Assembly: GCA_014904845.1 (NCBI GenBank)
Contig: MU119342.1
Location: 79,712 to 143,711, forward strand
Direction of reading: 5' to 3'
DNA: 64,000 nucleotides
From: Acephala macrosclerotiorum
Taxonomy: Eukaryota; Ascomycota; Leotiomycetes; Helotiales; Mollisiaceae
Part shown: positions 10,260 to 21,250 of the stretch, piece by piece
How the letters are laid out: each line of letters begins with the position of its first letter
Position numbering within the stretch: the stretch's first letter is position 1
Translations under genes and position numbers: made by a program
Notes under the pieces: generated by a model
Seen by the model: only the letters and a program-made list of their open reading frames with translations
Database searches by the model: none
Told to the model about the DNA's origin: nothing

Positions 10260-10434
10260 TCAGCGGCTGGTTGGGTTATGCCCGATTGAGGGACGACCTG
10301 CATGGTTTCCATCGCTAACTTCTGAGCAGCCTCTAGTTGAGGGACGATCTGCATGGCTTCCATCGCTACAGTCTCCAGTTGAGGTTCAATCTGCATGGCC
10401 CCCTCTCCCTGCTCTTGACTGACTCTTGCCCCAA
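10260..10434. repeat. Imperfect tandem repeat
   Basis: Three imperfect copies of a unit of about 55 bp containing GTTGAGG..CGA(T/C)CTGCATGG(C/T)TTCCATCGCTA, next to the 3' end of the preceding gene. They may be a degenerated coding tail. Confidence 0.5.
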
Positions 10435-11451
10435 CTAAAACATGAACTCTACACCATCGTTAGAGTCAGATCCAAGCAAACTCTCTCCATAAATTGGCTC
10501 GACGACGATCTTCAAGCGACGATCGCCTGCCCTGGATAGTGCAAGATGCTCCGCAAACACTTCTTTCATCGTGACCCACTCGACCTCTTCGTCTTTTTTG
10601 ACTGAGTATTTAACATCGCCTATAGATGCTTTGAGTTCAAATTTGATCTCCTCGATCCCAGATCTTTGTGTAGCTGTCGAGAGCAGTTCAGTAAAGGTGG
10701 CAAGAGAATTGCTTCCAATATGGCCATTTCTCCAAGGCTCCTGGACAACATGAGGCTGACTAGTCCGAATCCAAAACGGGACTTGGCATTTGATGGGCTG
10801 GCGTGGGCTAGGGGAAGGATCTGCTTTATCGGTTGAAGCGTGTACTTCAGGCAAATCTCCGTATGTGCTTACGCTATTGTTTGAGGGAAGACGTGAGTTT
10901 GAAGAAGGCTGTTGCGTCAAGTATTGCGGATGCAGTGTTGCGGTCGGCACGCATATCTGTAATGGTGCTGGCAACGATTCCGTGGCAGCAATCTGAGGTG
11001 ACTTGTCGAGCCCTGCGGCTCTAGAGGTGGCAAGAGGAGGCTCGGACTCAGCGGGTACGGTGGCAGGAATCTGAGGTGACTTGTCTTGCCCTTCAGCACT
11101 AAAAGCAGAAGAGATCCGAGGCCCTTCGGTTCTGGGCTTTAAGTCCCAAGGATCACCACCTCTTTCGTCATTCGTATCGTGGTTTTGTTGCATGCTCAAC
11201 TCTGGCGATAGATTACCTCGCCGTATTCTCTTACTCGGCAAGTCGAAATGCGAGAGCTGCAGTCTCCTCTTTCCGACCCCGAAGATCCTCCGAAAAGCGC
11301 TCAAAATTGTCTTCCGCGATCCTGCGTAGATCGGATGCTTGTTCATAATCCACTTGCATATGTCATCGGGATTCTCCTCCCCCCTTGCACGAGCTTGCCT
11401 AACGAGGTCGGAAATGGAATCGTGATTGTCGGTCTCTTGGTCGAGGGCCAT
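10435..11451 (-). CDS. Uncharacterised protein of a dispersed family (copy 1)
   Basis: Single exon, 338 residues. The open frame extends 12 codons further upstream, but the first ATG is at 11,451. Parts: an acidic helical N-terminus (about 10-50), a basic patch KRRLQ...SKRIRRGN at about 62-82, a long Pro/Ser-rich linker containing two DKSPQI(P/A)AT repeats, and a C-terminal domain at about 225-330. That domain (QVPFWI, QEPWRNGHI, SLATF, RSGIEEIKFEL, VKYSVKK) recurs in the short gene at 30,658-31,124. The family is unknown to me. The basic patch would allow nuclear entry, but that is only a suggestion. Confidence 0.7.
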   Translation of the reverse strand: MALDQETDNHDSISDLVRQARARGEENPDDICKWIMNKHPIYAGSRKTILSAFRRIFGVGKRRLQLSHFDLPSKRIRRGNLSPELSMQQNHDTNDERGGDPWDLKPRTEGPRISSAFSAEGQDKSPQIPATVPAESEPPLATSRAAGLDKSPQIAATESLPAPLQICVPTATLHPQYLTQQPSSNSRLPSNNSVSTYGDLPEVHASTDKADPSPSPRQPIKCQVPFWIRTSQPHVVQEPWRNGHIGSNSLATFTELLSTATQRSGIEEIKFELKASIGDVKYSVKKDEEVEWVTMKEVFAEHLALSRAGDRRLKIVVEPIYGESLLGSDSNDGVEFMF

Positions 11452-11715
11452 CTTCCCGGCTGTTTCGAATCGATCGTTTCTTTGCAAGATCTCGGCGACA
11501 ACCTCTGCTCCCGGAAGTGAACAAATTTCGGAGTGGTCCCTTAAGTAATGCCGAATATATTCAGTTTCCTATAGTATCGTTAGCTGCGTATAGCTTTATG
11601 GCACTATTTTTATTACCTCTGAATACTTATAAGGACATTTTACGCATATATCGGATGCAGGATGAAACTCTTGGATGCAGTGTAGGGTATAGCTTTTAGG
11701 AGTCTCAAATCTGTA

Positions 11716-12698
11716 CTATGTAAGTATATTCTTATTAGGAGGATTTTCAACATACGATATCGAGCAGATGTTGCAACTAAAGATTCGATCAGGCAGGTGA
11801 GTTGGAAGGTGACGAAAAAGAAAGTTCGGCCGTTTGAATATTAGGGTACATCCGGGGACGAAACATTCTAATTCCATCATTCCCGTATGGCTGATGTCGC
11901 AGTGAGATTTAAGTTCTTTCGAGCTGGTGAAACTATCTAATATTAGCAAATATCAAGTATTTAGAAAGCAATTACCTTTCTTTGCAATACCAGCATTTGT
12001 AATTGATGTCCCAGTGCTCATCTCTACAATGCTGAAAATATTCCCCCTCCTATTAAAAATAAGCTTCCTGCAAAGAGATATAGGCATTTTAAACTCACGT
12101 TTTTCGTGGTAGTTGGACAATCACCATAACGACAAGTTATGGTGTTAACAACCTTACCCTGAGTATCCGCCCATTGTACATTTTGAACTGATCCCCTGAT
12201 GTGTGGCATTTGCATATGGCCTCGCAATTCTTTTAAAGTGGTGAAACTGTAGGATTGTAAGAATCTTTACTACTAAAATTCTGCTGTATTACAAACTTTT
12301 GATTATGTGTCTTGCATTCATAGCTCAAGGTTCTAGAATGTCGAAGAAAGTGTTTTTCTATCGCAGCGTACCCTTGGCATCGATAACGACAGGAGCAGCA
12401 CCACCAAAGTAACGATTGCACATAGCGGAGTGTTAAGTAGCCTTGCGTAGTCGTATCAGATGCACAGTCAACGTTTATAGTAAAGTCTTCGTCGTCCGCA
12501 ATGGCATTATCTGCAGAATAGAGGCTTTCAGCGTTCTCACTCTCCGAGAACTCATCATCATCTAACGATAATTAGACTCTTGAAATAATAAAGGCCACAA
12601 CTTAACTCACAGTTTGTGGATAACGTAACACTTGGATCGGCATCACGGCCCTGCGATTTATGCTGGTCCTGGCCAGCAGAACGTAGTAGCATCGCCAT
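11716..12698 (-). CDS. C2H2 zinc finger protein (five exons)
   Basis: The model is 12,698-12,611, 12,561-12,297, 12,246-12,099, 12,049-11,976 and 11,932-11,716. The four introns of 43-50 bp all have GT-AG ends and agreeing phases, giving 263 residues. After an acidic N-terminus come five finger-like units: C84/C87/H100/H104, C112/H115/H128/H133 (Cys replaced by His), C156/C161/H174/H179, C186/C189/H202/H207 and C215/C220/H233/H237. A half finger C245/C248 follows before the stop. Three introns fall inside or between fingers. Likely a nucleic-acid-binding protein. The odd CHHH unit and missing last half may mean specialised function or decay; regular splice phases argue for a working gene. Confidence 0.72.
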
Positions 12699-12705
12699 AA
12701 GTAAC

Positions 12706-12748
12706 GAATGATGGAGAATGATAGAGAATGATAGAGAATGATAGAGAT
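12706..12748. repeat. 10-bp microsatellite in the 5' leader of the zinc finger gene
   Basis: About four copies of GAATGATAGA/GAATGATGGA directly upstream of the start codon. Confidence 0.85.
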
Positions 12749-14096
12749 GAGGTCGGAATGATAATCGTAACGCTCAGGGAGTACGTCTGAGAAGTAGGGG
12801 AAGCATGGACGCGTCTGCGACTGTGTTCCGGTGATAGGTAGCGTCTCAGCGGTGCGGCGAGCGGCTCAGGCCAGGCTGGTCAACCAGACGCCAACTATTA
12901 TATATGCGAGCGCGTTGTCCACTCGATGTCGAGCTAGGAATAACGACTGGCAACGCATCACTCGATCAGGAGGCTTGGCAAGCCTGGGGTAGCTAGCTGA
13001 AAAAACCCTTAGAGGGATCGACCTCACTTGGCGTAGGGGTTCCATATCGTTTAGAACCTGATGCCGTGTGCAGAACCCTTGTCACGCCAAAAGTTAAGCG
13101 AGACCAGCCACCAAATGTTGTTTTACGATCAAGTTCTTTTCGTTCGCCCTTTTTCAAAGCCATATGGGATGGTTGGCGGTTTGCGGTTGGCGTTGGCGTT
13201 TGGCCATCGTGCAGCCAACTGGGACAAAAGCGTTTCACGTGTAGTCTCAACCCCAATGACTCACCTCACTCCGGCGGCATGAGTGGTGCATCGTGTCATT
13301 GATTTATCGCCATTGCGCTGGTACACAATGCTAAGCCTCATCCTAGACTTGATGCTCAATCCTGGCGATTCGTGCATCCCAGCTACGGAATCTGCGAGGG
13401 TTTCTTGGAACGGAGCTCGAGCGGAGGCTGGAAAGCTGAGAGGCGCGCCCGGATACTTGAAACAATACCGGCGGCAGTGATTGAGAAAATGGAGATCCCA
13501 ATTGTACCGTTCATCAGACGTTGTCTCGTCCTTCGATAGGTCATTGTCAGGTCGTGATTGATAGAATGTGAGGCAGGAATATCTCTCCTTCTTGTGCAGA
13601 TGCGACACAATCTTGCAGGACGAGACAGTCGTTGAGATGTTTTGACAGCGATACAACGGATTCAATGGAAGTTTCTATTTCTTCTTTAGACAATTAAGCT
13701 ATGTTCCTTGATACTTCAGACAAGATGATTGTGCGTAATACGTCATCCACTCTAGAATTGGAAGTAGAGGTCCGACGATTGCGAAAACGAATAACCTGAA
13801 TTGGAGTTGGGCTACCTCACGTGACCCATTCACAATCACGGCAATGAACACTCAGGACACATTCAAGGTTTTATTCATCACTTGTCACATGAGTAGTAGA
13901 TGGGATGCAAAGGTTGAGGTCTCTGTCACGTTGTTAGACTTCTCGGAGTGATCAGGAGACGAGGGTTTTCATTCTTGCCCTTCCACCCTACATACTTCGA
14001 ACTGCTAATGAAAAACATTGACGAGGAGACAAAAAGGCAATACATATTATGAGACATCTGACTTTTTTTATTATGCGCCAAAGCTATAGCCACAAT
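12749..14096. other. Intergenic, no supported gene
   Basis: Open frames at 12,993-13,256 (minus) and 13,261-13,665 (minus, 134 codons) have no recognisable motif or splice structure, so neither is called. Confidence 0.45.
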
Positions 14097-14537
14097 TCAT
14101 GCCGCGCAACAGTTCACACACACGTTGCGATACCGACCCTGAGTAGAAGCTTCCGTGGGAAAACACTTTTCCAACCACATGCAGACAGACAAATCGAGCC
14201 CGCAGCAGAAACAAATAGACAGTACTGCTTCGATAGGAGCGAGCATCAGAGTTCCTGTCATACATCCAGCTATCTGTGCGCCTGGTGAAAGGCATCTGCA
14301 CAGTAAACATTTAGAATCGCAAGTTCCCTCAGGGCATGAGCAAGTTTGGCATTCCAACCATCCGGTCAAAAGTTCTGGTCCAAAGCAACACAACAATGAA
14401 TGCTGAACACTTGTGGAACTTTCGCTTGGTGAATTTTGGCTCTGGGTCTCTCTTTCCTGGGATTCCAACCATCTGGTCAAAAGTTCTGGTCCTATGGATG
14501 TCGCGAGTGCTTGGACCGCCTCGTCGTAAGTTGGCAT
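14097..14537 (-). CDS. Small cysteine-rich protein with duplicated GPELLT motif
   Basis: Single exon, 146 residues. The N-terminal half has two copies of a GPELLT-(R/G)-WLE-(S/C)-Q motif (near residues 17-27 and 53-63), and this repeat is also visible in the DNA. The second half is very Cys-rich (more than a dozen Cys in about 80 residues) around a hydrophobic stretch, and ends in a basic/Cys tail. There is no signal peptide, so disulfide-rich secretion is unlikely; metal binding or palmitoylated membrane association would fit. Not recognised. Confidence 0.5.
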   Translation of the reverse strand: MPTYDEAVQALATSIGPELLTRWLESQERETQSQNSPSESSTSVQHSLLCCFGPELLTGWLECQTCSCPEGTCDSKCLLCRCLSPGAQIAGCMTGTLMLAPIEAVLSICFCCGLDLSVCMWLEKCFPTEASTQGRYRNVCVNCCAA

Positions 14538-15091
14538 AGGTTTGTATCGTCCCTTACTCGGCTGATCTGTGACTAAATATGCCTAAAGCTGTATTAGAAA
14601 TTTTCTCCTCATTTTGTTTGTTGCACTAACGTGTGACATCTTCGAAGAAGGCATGGTAAAATGACAATTTGGAGCTTCGTGCGAGGCTGAGCTGAGGAGA
14701 CGAAGAACCCTCCAAGTCGGCCAATGCAAGATCAAATTCGAAAACTATGCACGAAGTTACAGTAGTCACGTAAGATGGAAGAAGCAGACAGGTGGATTGG
14801 TGCTCAGAACGACACTTATGCAGAATGTTGGCCTGGAGACTCAGCCGCACCTGTGGTCAGCATATGGGCAATCACAAATTCTCGGCAAGATGAGCTACAT
14901 CGAAGAGAGGGCGAGTCGATTGTTTTGCACTAGGCCTTCGAGGGGGAGGCGACAAACCTGAACGTGAGATTCGGTCCCACCGAACGACAGCCTTCAAACC
15001 ACAGCAGAGGACAGTCAAGCTGCGAACGATCGTCGATTTACAGTTGAACGAATACTTATAATATTATGACAATCAAGCATATAGAAGCACA
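14538..15091. other. Intergenic, promoter of the Rpn4-like gene
   Basis: No gene was recognised. The region directly precedes the start at 15,092. Confidence 0.55.
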
Positions 15092-16296
15092 ATGCCGAAA
15101 CTCGATCGAACAATGACGGGCATCTACGCGGATGAGTTGTACAATCCGAGTTTTCAGACCACTTCAGCACCTCCTACTTCGACACCTGCACCAACGGTGA
15201 CGCTTTCCCCTCGAAACGACGTCTTGTCGCAAAGGCTTCAGGCTGCGAATAGTCAGCACCTTAACGCATCGAATACTCAGACACCCTTGACGATTCCTTC
15301 TCGAGAACGATCACCATTCCGCCAAGGCTCTCCTCTTGCGCCGACATCTCTTGAGCAGACAACACCGAAGACTATTTCCCCAAACGATGTTGATTTGGTC
15401 TATCATGAGAGCAAGGAGGATGCACCGCTGTTCCCACTACAACAGCAAAGTCAACGCCACTCATCACAACACCGGCAACAGCCTTTAATATCGCAAGAGC
15501 CTTCAGAGTCTGACGAGAACGCATCGCAGCGGAGTTACGGCAATATGGCCACTGCCAGACGGGAAAGCTCTTCGGCCTACTCAACATCGTCACAGGCTAC
15601 ACAGCAGGGAGGAAACTTCAAATTCGTACCCCCTGCCGTTGCGAGCAGTTCTCGACAAATTCCTCAACAATATCCCTTTGTTCCTCAGTCACGCAGACAA
15701 CCGAGCAATCACTCAAGCGTTACCAAAGACTTCCCCGCTACCTTGACCTCGATGGAATCCAGTAGCAGTGAGTATGTACCCGAAACGCCAGAGAGCAAGA
15801 AGCCTTCTGGGACCTCTGCAGACACCGGAACGTACACATGCACGTACCATAGCTGCACCTTACGATTTGACACACCAGCGAAGCTTCAGCGACACAAACG
15901 TGAGGGTCATCAAAACTCGGCACCGGCGATCAATGGCGGGGATGGGAGCGGTATGACCTCAGGGGCGCAACGAAACTCGCAAGCAGGGCCACACAAAGTG
16001 CGTACAGCTTCAAAGTTTCATTAAGAACCTATGCTAACTTGATACAGTGCGAAAGGATTAACCCTTCGACGGGAAAGCCTTGCAATACCACTTTCTCTCG
16101 ACCCTACGATCTGACTCGGCATGAGAGCACGACCCACAATGCCAAGAAGCAGAAGATATACTGCTCACTATGCACCGAGAAGATGTTCAGTAGAAATGAT
16201 GCATTTCTACGACATCTTCGCATAGTGCATCCGGAGCACGACGATCTGTCGAAGCGTCGGCGTCGCGTTCAAGACTTCCAGGTCTCCTACCGTTGA
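15092..16296 (+). CDS. Rpn4-like C2H2 transcription factor (two exons)
   Basis: Exon 1 is 15,092-15,997, intron 15,998-16,047 (GTGCGT, GCTAAC branch, CAG), exon 2 16,048-16,296, giving 384 residues. Residues 1-245 are low-complexity Gln/Ser/Pro-rich, as in activation domains. Three fingers follow: C250/C255/H268/H273, C303/C314/H327/H332 and C341/C344/H358/H363. The NPSTGKPCN...FSRPYDLTRHE and FSRNDAFLRHLRIVHPE blocks are the signature of Rpn4, which in yeast activates proteasome genes through the PACE element. The long C-x10-C finger is typical of this family. The intron falls exactly before the second finger, as expected. Proteasome control is inferred from the family. Confidence 0.8.
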
Positions 16297-16433
16297 AAGA
16301 TTTTTGATAGTACAGGTCCGGATCAAAGTAGACGAAGCCATTACTTTGCGATGGAGAGGGCATGTTCTGCGAAGGGGTTTGTAGGAGGTTCGAGAATTGA
16401 CGGAGGACTATACCCGGTAAGATGAAATGTTGG

Positions 16434-16738
<305 letters not shown>

Positions 16739-17276
16739 GATTGAAGTGCAAACGTCGCGTCACCTCCAGTCGGCCCCCAACCTCGCCTAATCTGTGTGGG
16801 AAGGGGCGTCGAAGCGTGAAAGAGGATTGAATGACTGCCAACCAACTCTGTATCACTGTGGAATGTGGTACACCTGAAGCTTGCTTGACAGCAATTATCC
16901 AACATATTCAAGGGATACCTTAATATAAAAAAAGAAGATTGATCGTTCGATCCCCTCAAGATTCGTTGAGACATGGATCAGGCCAGTCACAGTAGGATTT
17001 TCGGCGGCAATGCATAGAGATACGTCAAGGTAATTTCCTGTCTTACGAAATGATAGGCTGTCAAAGGTTGTTTACGCCAAGATTCCATCACATAACTTGT
17101 GAGTCAACATCCGACACGCGTTTCTGTAAAGAACTCGGTCGCATACAGTGACAGGATGAAATCCCCCGCCCCTTTTTTTTGGATATTTTTTTTTTGGTTC
17201 ACACCATTAGCCACCAGCGTTTCTTGCTCCCAAATTTCTCGCTTTCTTCCACAATTTTACCTCCGCAATTCGGAGT

Positions 17277-18008
17277 CAACTCAGCAGGCACGACGTCAAA
17301 GTTGTGTGGCAACCGTTTCGACGAGCGTGCAATCTTGTGTATCATGAATACCAGATTCTGTACGCGCCTCCTGCTTCAGGGCGGCCAGACGTTCGTTCTA
17401 TCGTTGAGGCTGCCCAGCACATCCATGAGAGACACTTCACGGAGCTAGGCTACAGAGTAAGATTCCACTCATAATGGAGATCATCTACTGACGTCCCAAG
17501 GGTGGAATGCCTCCCTCAAAAGGAGACGCTCTGGAAGAGAAAGGCACCTGAAAACCATCGCGAACTCCTCCGCCAATCATACCAAGATGCCATCAACTCA
17601 CGTCGTCTTCAGTGCCTAACTATGCCAAGCTTCTCCACTGATCGGTGGCACCCCTACAACTTTCCAGAAAGACACAGGACGTCGGACGCTCTACTCAATG
17701 CGCAAAAACTTGAACAATTACACAACGAGCTCCAAAACCTTCTTGAATGGGTGCCCAAAGCTTCCGAATGGACTACAACAGCTGAGACACAACACTTGAC
17801 TCCGTCTGTCTGCCGAGCTCGACATCAAACGTATACTTCGAGGTCCCCGAAACCGCACCACGTTCAAGATCTTGTCCTTGCTTTCGAGTCCTATCGTCTT
17901 AAAGAAAGGCCCGAGAGCCTCCAACAACCTTCTATCTACACAATACTCCCGGCCCGGTTGTTGCGCCTCGAACTTGAGGCCGCGCAAGACTTTTGCCAGC
18001 CCAGATAA
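17277..18008 (+). CDS. Uncharacterised protein, 5' end unresolved
   Basis: Two coding-like stretches were joined: 17,277-17,456 (containing FRRACNLVYHEYQ and HIHERHFTELGYR) and 17,523-18,008. The join is a 66-bp intron with a GTAAGA donor, a CTGAC branch candidate and an AAG acceptor, in phase 0. The second exon encodes about 160 polar residues with several W/H positions. No start codon with a good context was found upstream, so the N-terminus is missing. The family is not recognised and could be a decayed gene. Confidence 0.4.
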
Positions 18009-19495
18009 AATATTGTCGATATCTTGAACGTCTGTTAAGTCCCTGGTTTGAGAAGGACTGATTCGTTATGGGCATTGAGGGTGGTCGAGTATCATTAGAG
18101 GATGGGGGCGCCAGGATCCGATAGAATTGCTGTATCTATTAGATAATGAATAACTTCTTTCCGTGAACACTCACATATTTGTTTTGGCTTGAAGAGAGTC
18201 GAAGGTCCGCAGATGTTGACACAGCAGAAATTGTGTGCGGCCGCAAACGCCCACTGGTCCCACCTGGTGCACGCACCACCAGCCAGCTGATTACATAATA
18301 CTGATCATGTGGGAAAAGGTGCAGCTGCCACCACTGCACTTCTGCGATACAATCGAAACAAAAATTCCCTTTCCGCGATGTGCAACAAAAGAACTCGCAA
18401 TGTTGGGGAACTATTGTGATTGGAGGAGCGAAAAGCTCGGTGAGTTTGCGGGAACAAGGCGTACATCAAACTGGTCTGAGTTTGCGAGCACTCTTTCGTC
18501 CGTTACCCAGTACTTGTGCCCTCCCCACCTCAACCTCTGCGTCTCCTCCCCTAAATGCCGACAAGAAGGAACTTTGTTCTTAGGTCGGTAGTTTCCGGGA
18601 GGAGTCCATGAAGAAAGATGTAGCGTAAGCCGATGCAGATTATAGTTATTCCGTGCCAGTTACTCATCACGTGAATTATAGCCTCAGGAACCAGAGCTTA
18701 AGATACTTGTGATGGGACACGTCCCATGCACTGCCTTTAACCCTCAGATTGAGAATATCGAAGGCGGCGAGCGGCGAGCAGGGGGCCCTTCCTCCCACCC
18801 ATTGGGTTGCCTTGATTCCCAGAAGTAGTTAATGCATCACGTGCAAAAACATCTCATAGCTCATCTTGGCGGGACTGAGAGCAATGCTTCAGGGACGAGA
18901 TGACCTGATCTATGCTTGGGATCTTATCTTGGATGAGGTCATCAAGGGGATCAACACCCGTCCATGCGATCTGCTGCTGGGTACTAGACAGAGATGTGCC
19001 TGTCAAACAGTGGATGAAGATCGAGGATATTCTGCACCGCGGGACATTATACAGAAACTTCTGGCCATTTAGTCTGATGAAGGATAAGTCTGGGGCGCGG
19101 ATCATGAATGATGCAAATGTGGCTCGTGTCATGAAAGGATATAACGACAAGTATAAATCAAATGCTACAAATGGAGATGGTGATATTTGAGGAGATCCAA
19201 GCTATATTACATAATACAAGATAGCAGAATGAGCTCTAGCAGGGAATTTTCAAGCAGAAATTGGAAGGTTGCAAAATGTGAGACTACGGATTGAAAGACT
19301 ACGGGAAAGGGTGAGATAGAGCAAGAAGAGAGATAATTGAAGGAGCCGTCCAATATTTCCTCTAAGTGAGATAATGCTATCCGAGACACCTATGCCATCA
19401 ACCCAACTCAACATGTCGCACTGAAACCGTACGTGCCTTTCCGAAGTCTGGTACGGTTAGACCTGATGCAGAGGGTTCAAAGATGAGGCTTGTCT
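18009..19495. other. Long intergenic stretch with possible gene remains
   Basis: Between 18,866 and 19,190 two plus-strand frames read coding-like segments (QGRDDLIYAWDLILDEVI in one frame, then KQWMKIEDILHRG in another), suggesting a frameshifted relic. Nothing else was recognised. Confidence 0.4.
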
Positions 19496-20422
19496 TCACT
19501 CGGCCTTCCTCGAATTGACAAGAGAGGTTGCCTCATCGCAGTTGGCGGCAGAGGAGGTAGAATATGCTGTGGACTTGAGACTTGGTTTTATCCCTCTGAG
19601 GCCACCTGCAATTGTATTGTATAAGTTCCAAACAAACCTATTCGAATGGTTTCTGATGTCTGGCGGCGGAATAGTTTGTTCGGCCGAGATCTCCCTCGCG
19701 TACGTGCTGATTGTATATGTGGATGGATCTGAAAGCTCTGAAAAATATTCCCCCTTTATCTCATCGATGCCGTGCAGGATTCTCTGATATGTCTTCGCGT
19801 CGAATATGTTTGCGTCAGATGATGGTCCTCCGAAGAGCTTGAGCACAAGATGGCGATCGTTCGCAAGAGCTGCGGCCAAATTTGACCAGTCACGCCTGTC
19901 GATTAAAGGCTGGATGTCGCTGCCTGAATGCTCTTGTCTAATAGCTGCTGCGCGGAGCTTGTTCTCAACGTGGTCTCTGCTGAGCATCATTTCCTCCAGT
20001 GGAAAGACGACATGAACCTGATACATCGTGTCCACAACACTGCCATCTTTCACCCTAGCATGGTCTTCTTGCTCAATTATACGTTTGGCTTGATTGAGTG
20101 CCCACTTGTCGACCGTGTAAGGCTCGTTTGTATAATCCTCGAGTAGCTTCGCGACCAAAAATTGCTGGAACATGATTATATCCTTCAACAAATAGGCCCT
20201 GGAAATCAAGTCTCCGAAAACTTTGGTCCAGTGTCCCGCAAGCTGTTCATGCAAATCATCGAGATCCTTGAGGTACGGGTCGCCGTTTGGATGCTGAAGT
20301 GCTTCACGGTGCAACGCGATTGCATGGCGTATCTGTTCTCGGAGAAGAGGTGTAAGATGTTCCGATAAAAGAATTTCGAAGTTGATAATCCGGCCCTCTA
20401 TCAACTGGCGGATGTCTGCCAT
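19496..20422 (-). CDS. Uncharacterised helical protein
   Basis: Single exon of 308 residues from the ATG at 20,422. It is rich in charged, helix-forming sequence throughout, with no signal peptide, no membrane helix and no motif I can name. It is intronless, with an ordinary composition relative to its neighbours. The long open frame on the opposite strand to weaker overlapping frames, and regular codon pattern, support a real gene. Confidence 0.65.
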   Translation of the reverse strand: MADIRQLIEGRIINFEILLSEHLTPLLREQIRHAIALHREALQHPNGDPYLKDLDDLHEQLAGHWTKVFGDLISRAYLLKDIIMFQQFLVAKLLEDYTNEPYTVDKWALNQAKRIIEQEDHARVKDGSVVDTMYQVHVVFPLEEMMLSRDHVENKLRAAAIRQEHSGSDIQPLIDRRDWSNLAAALANDRHLVLKLFGGPSSDANIFDAKTYQRILHGIDEIKGEYFSELSDPSTYTISTYAREISAEQTIPPPDIRNHSNRFVWNLYNTIAGGLRGIKPSLKSTAYSTSSAANCDEATSLVNSRKAE

Positions 20423-20722
20423 GATGTTCGAGAGAGGTGAATGTCTGGTGGATGAAGTTCTAAATGAAAGGTGAGGTGAGGTCCAGGGCCTGTTGATTTT
20501 GGCGGGGGACGGCTAAATAAAGAAAATATGGCCTGACCAGCCTCACGTGTTTCTTAATTATGTAAGACTACTGACTAAGCCAAATATCACAAAAGACAAC
20601 ACAAAATACAATGTAAAATACGATAAACAGCAGTACATCATTTACTGGGTTTAGGCTTCAAGGTGTTCTTAGCACTGTAGAGCTAGCTCCAATCCACCCC
20701 GTTAACTGCTTTGGAGTGTAAT

Positions 20723-21046
20723 TCACGCCGCCACCTGCGCTGGTGATACTGAACGGCTAGCAGCCTGATGTCGCATCTCATTCAACCTCTGAGCCTCCAG
20801 CCGGTGACCATGGTCCTCCAAGACCACGGCAGCACGCCTAGCTGTCTGGTGAAAAGCGCCTCCACCTTGTTGAAATGCCTCCAGCGCGACCTCCTCATCA
20901 GCACTATTCGCCCGTCCCCGAATTACCTTATGGATCGAATGGATGGCATCGAGTTTGTAGAGGATGGCGCCTAAAGTGCCTGAGAGGCCGAGAACTTCGA
21001 GGGAAAATTCGAAGTATGATTTAAATTCTTCAAACGTCACAGTCAT
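20723..21046 (-). CDS. Small uncharacterised protein
   Basis: The open frame reaches 21,238 and further, but has no ATG before 21,046, so the shortest supported protein is 107 residues. It starts TVTFEEFKSYFEFSLEVLG and has one moderately hydrophobic helix (LSGTLGAILYKL). The region upstream carries two copies of a 56-bp repeat. An upstream exon supplying the start is possible. Confidence 0.4.
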   Translation of the reverse strand: MTVTFEEFKSYFEFSLEVLGLSGTLGAILYKLDAIHSIHKVIRGRANSADEEVALEAFQQGGGAFHQTARRAAVVLEDHGHRLEAQRLNEMRHQAASRSVSPAQVAA

Positions 21047-21119
21047 GTTGAAGTTAAAGCCGTAGATTTCCTGGACGTTTTTAGCATTCCTCAGTCTACC
21101 AAGATCGATACTAACCTTG

Positions 21120-21250
21120 CGGATATCGGGACCAAGGTTTGAGGCTTTCGAGACTGGAGCCGAGGATCTCAAGCTGCGTGAGCAGGGAGCAACAGAATTA
21201 ACGTTTGAGGCTTTTGAGACCGGAGTTGAGAATCTCAAGCTGCGTGAGAA
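21120..21250. repeat. Direct repeat, about 56 bp, two copies
   Basis: The block GTTTGAGGCTTT(C/T)GAGAC(T/C)GGAG..GA..ATCTCAAGCTGCGTGAG occurs twice (about 21,137-21,184 and 21,203-21,248). The differences are mostly transitions. Confidence 0.75.

Noticed and set aside
13021..13110. Sequence resembling 5S rRNA internal control sequence (GTTAAGCGAGACCAGCCACC)
   Set aside because: The rest of the conserved 5S sequence and length are absent.
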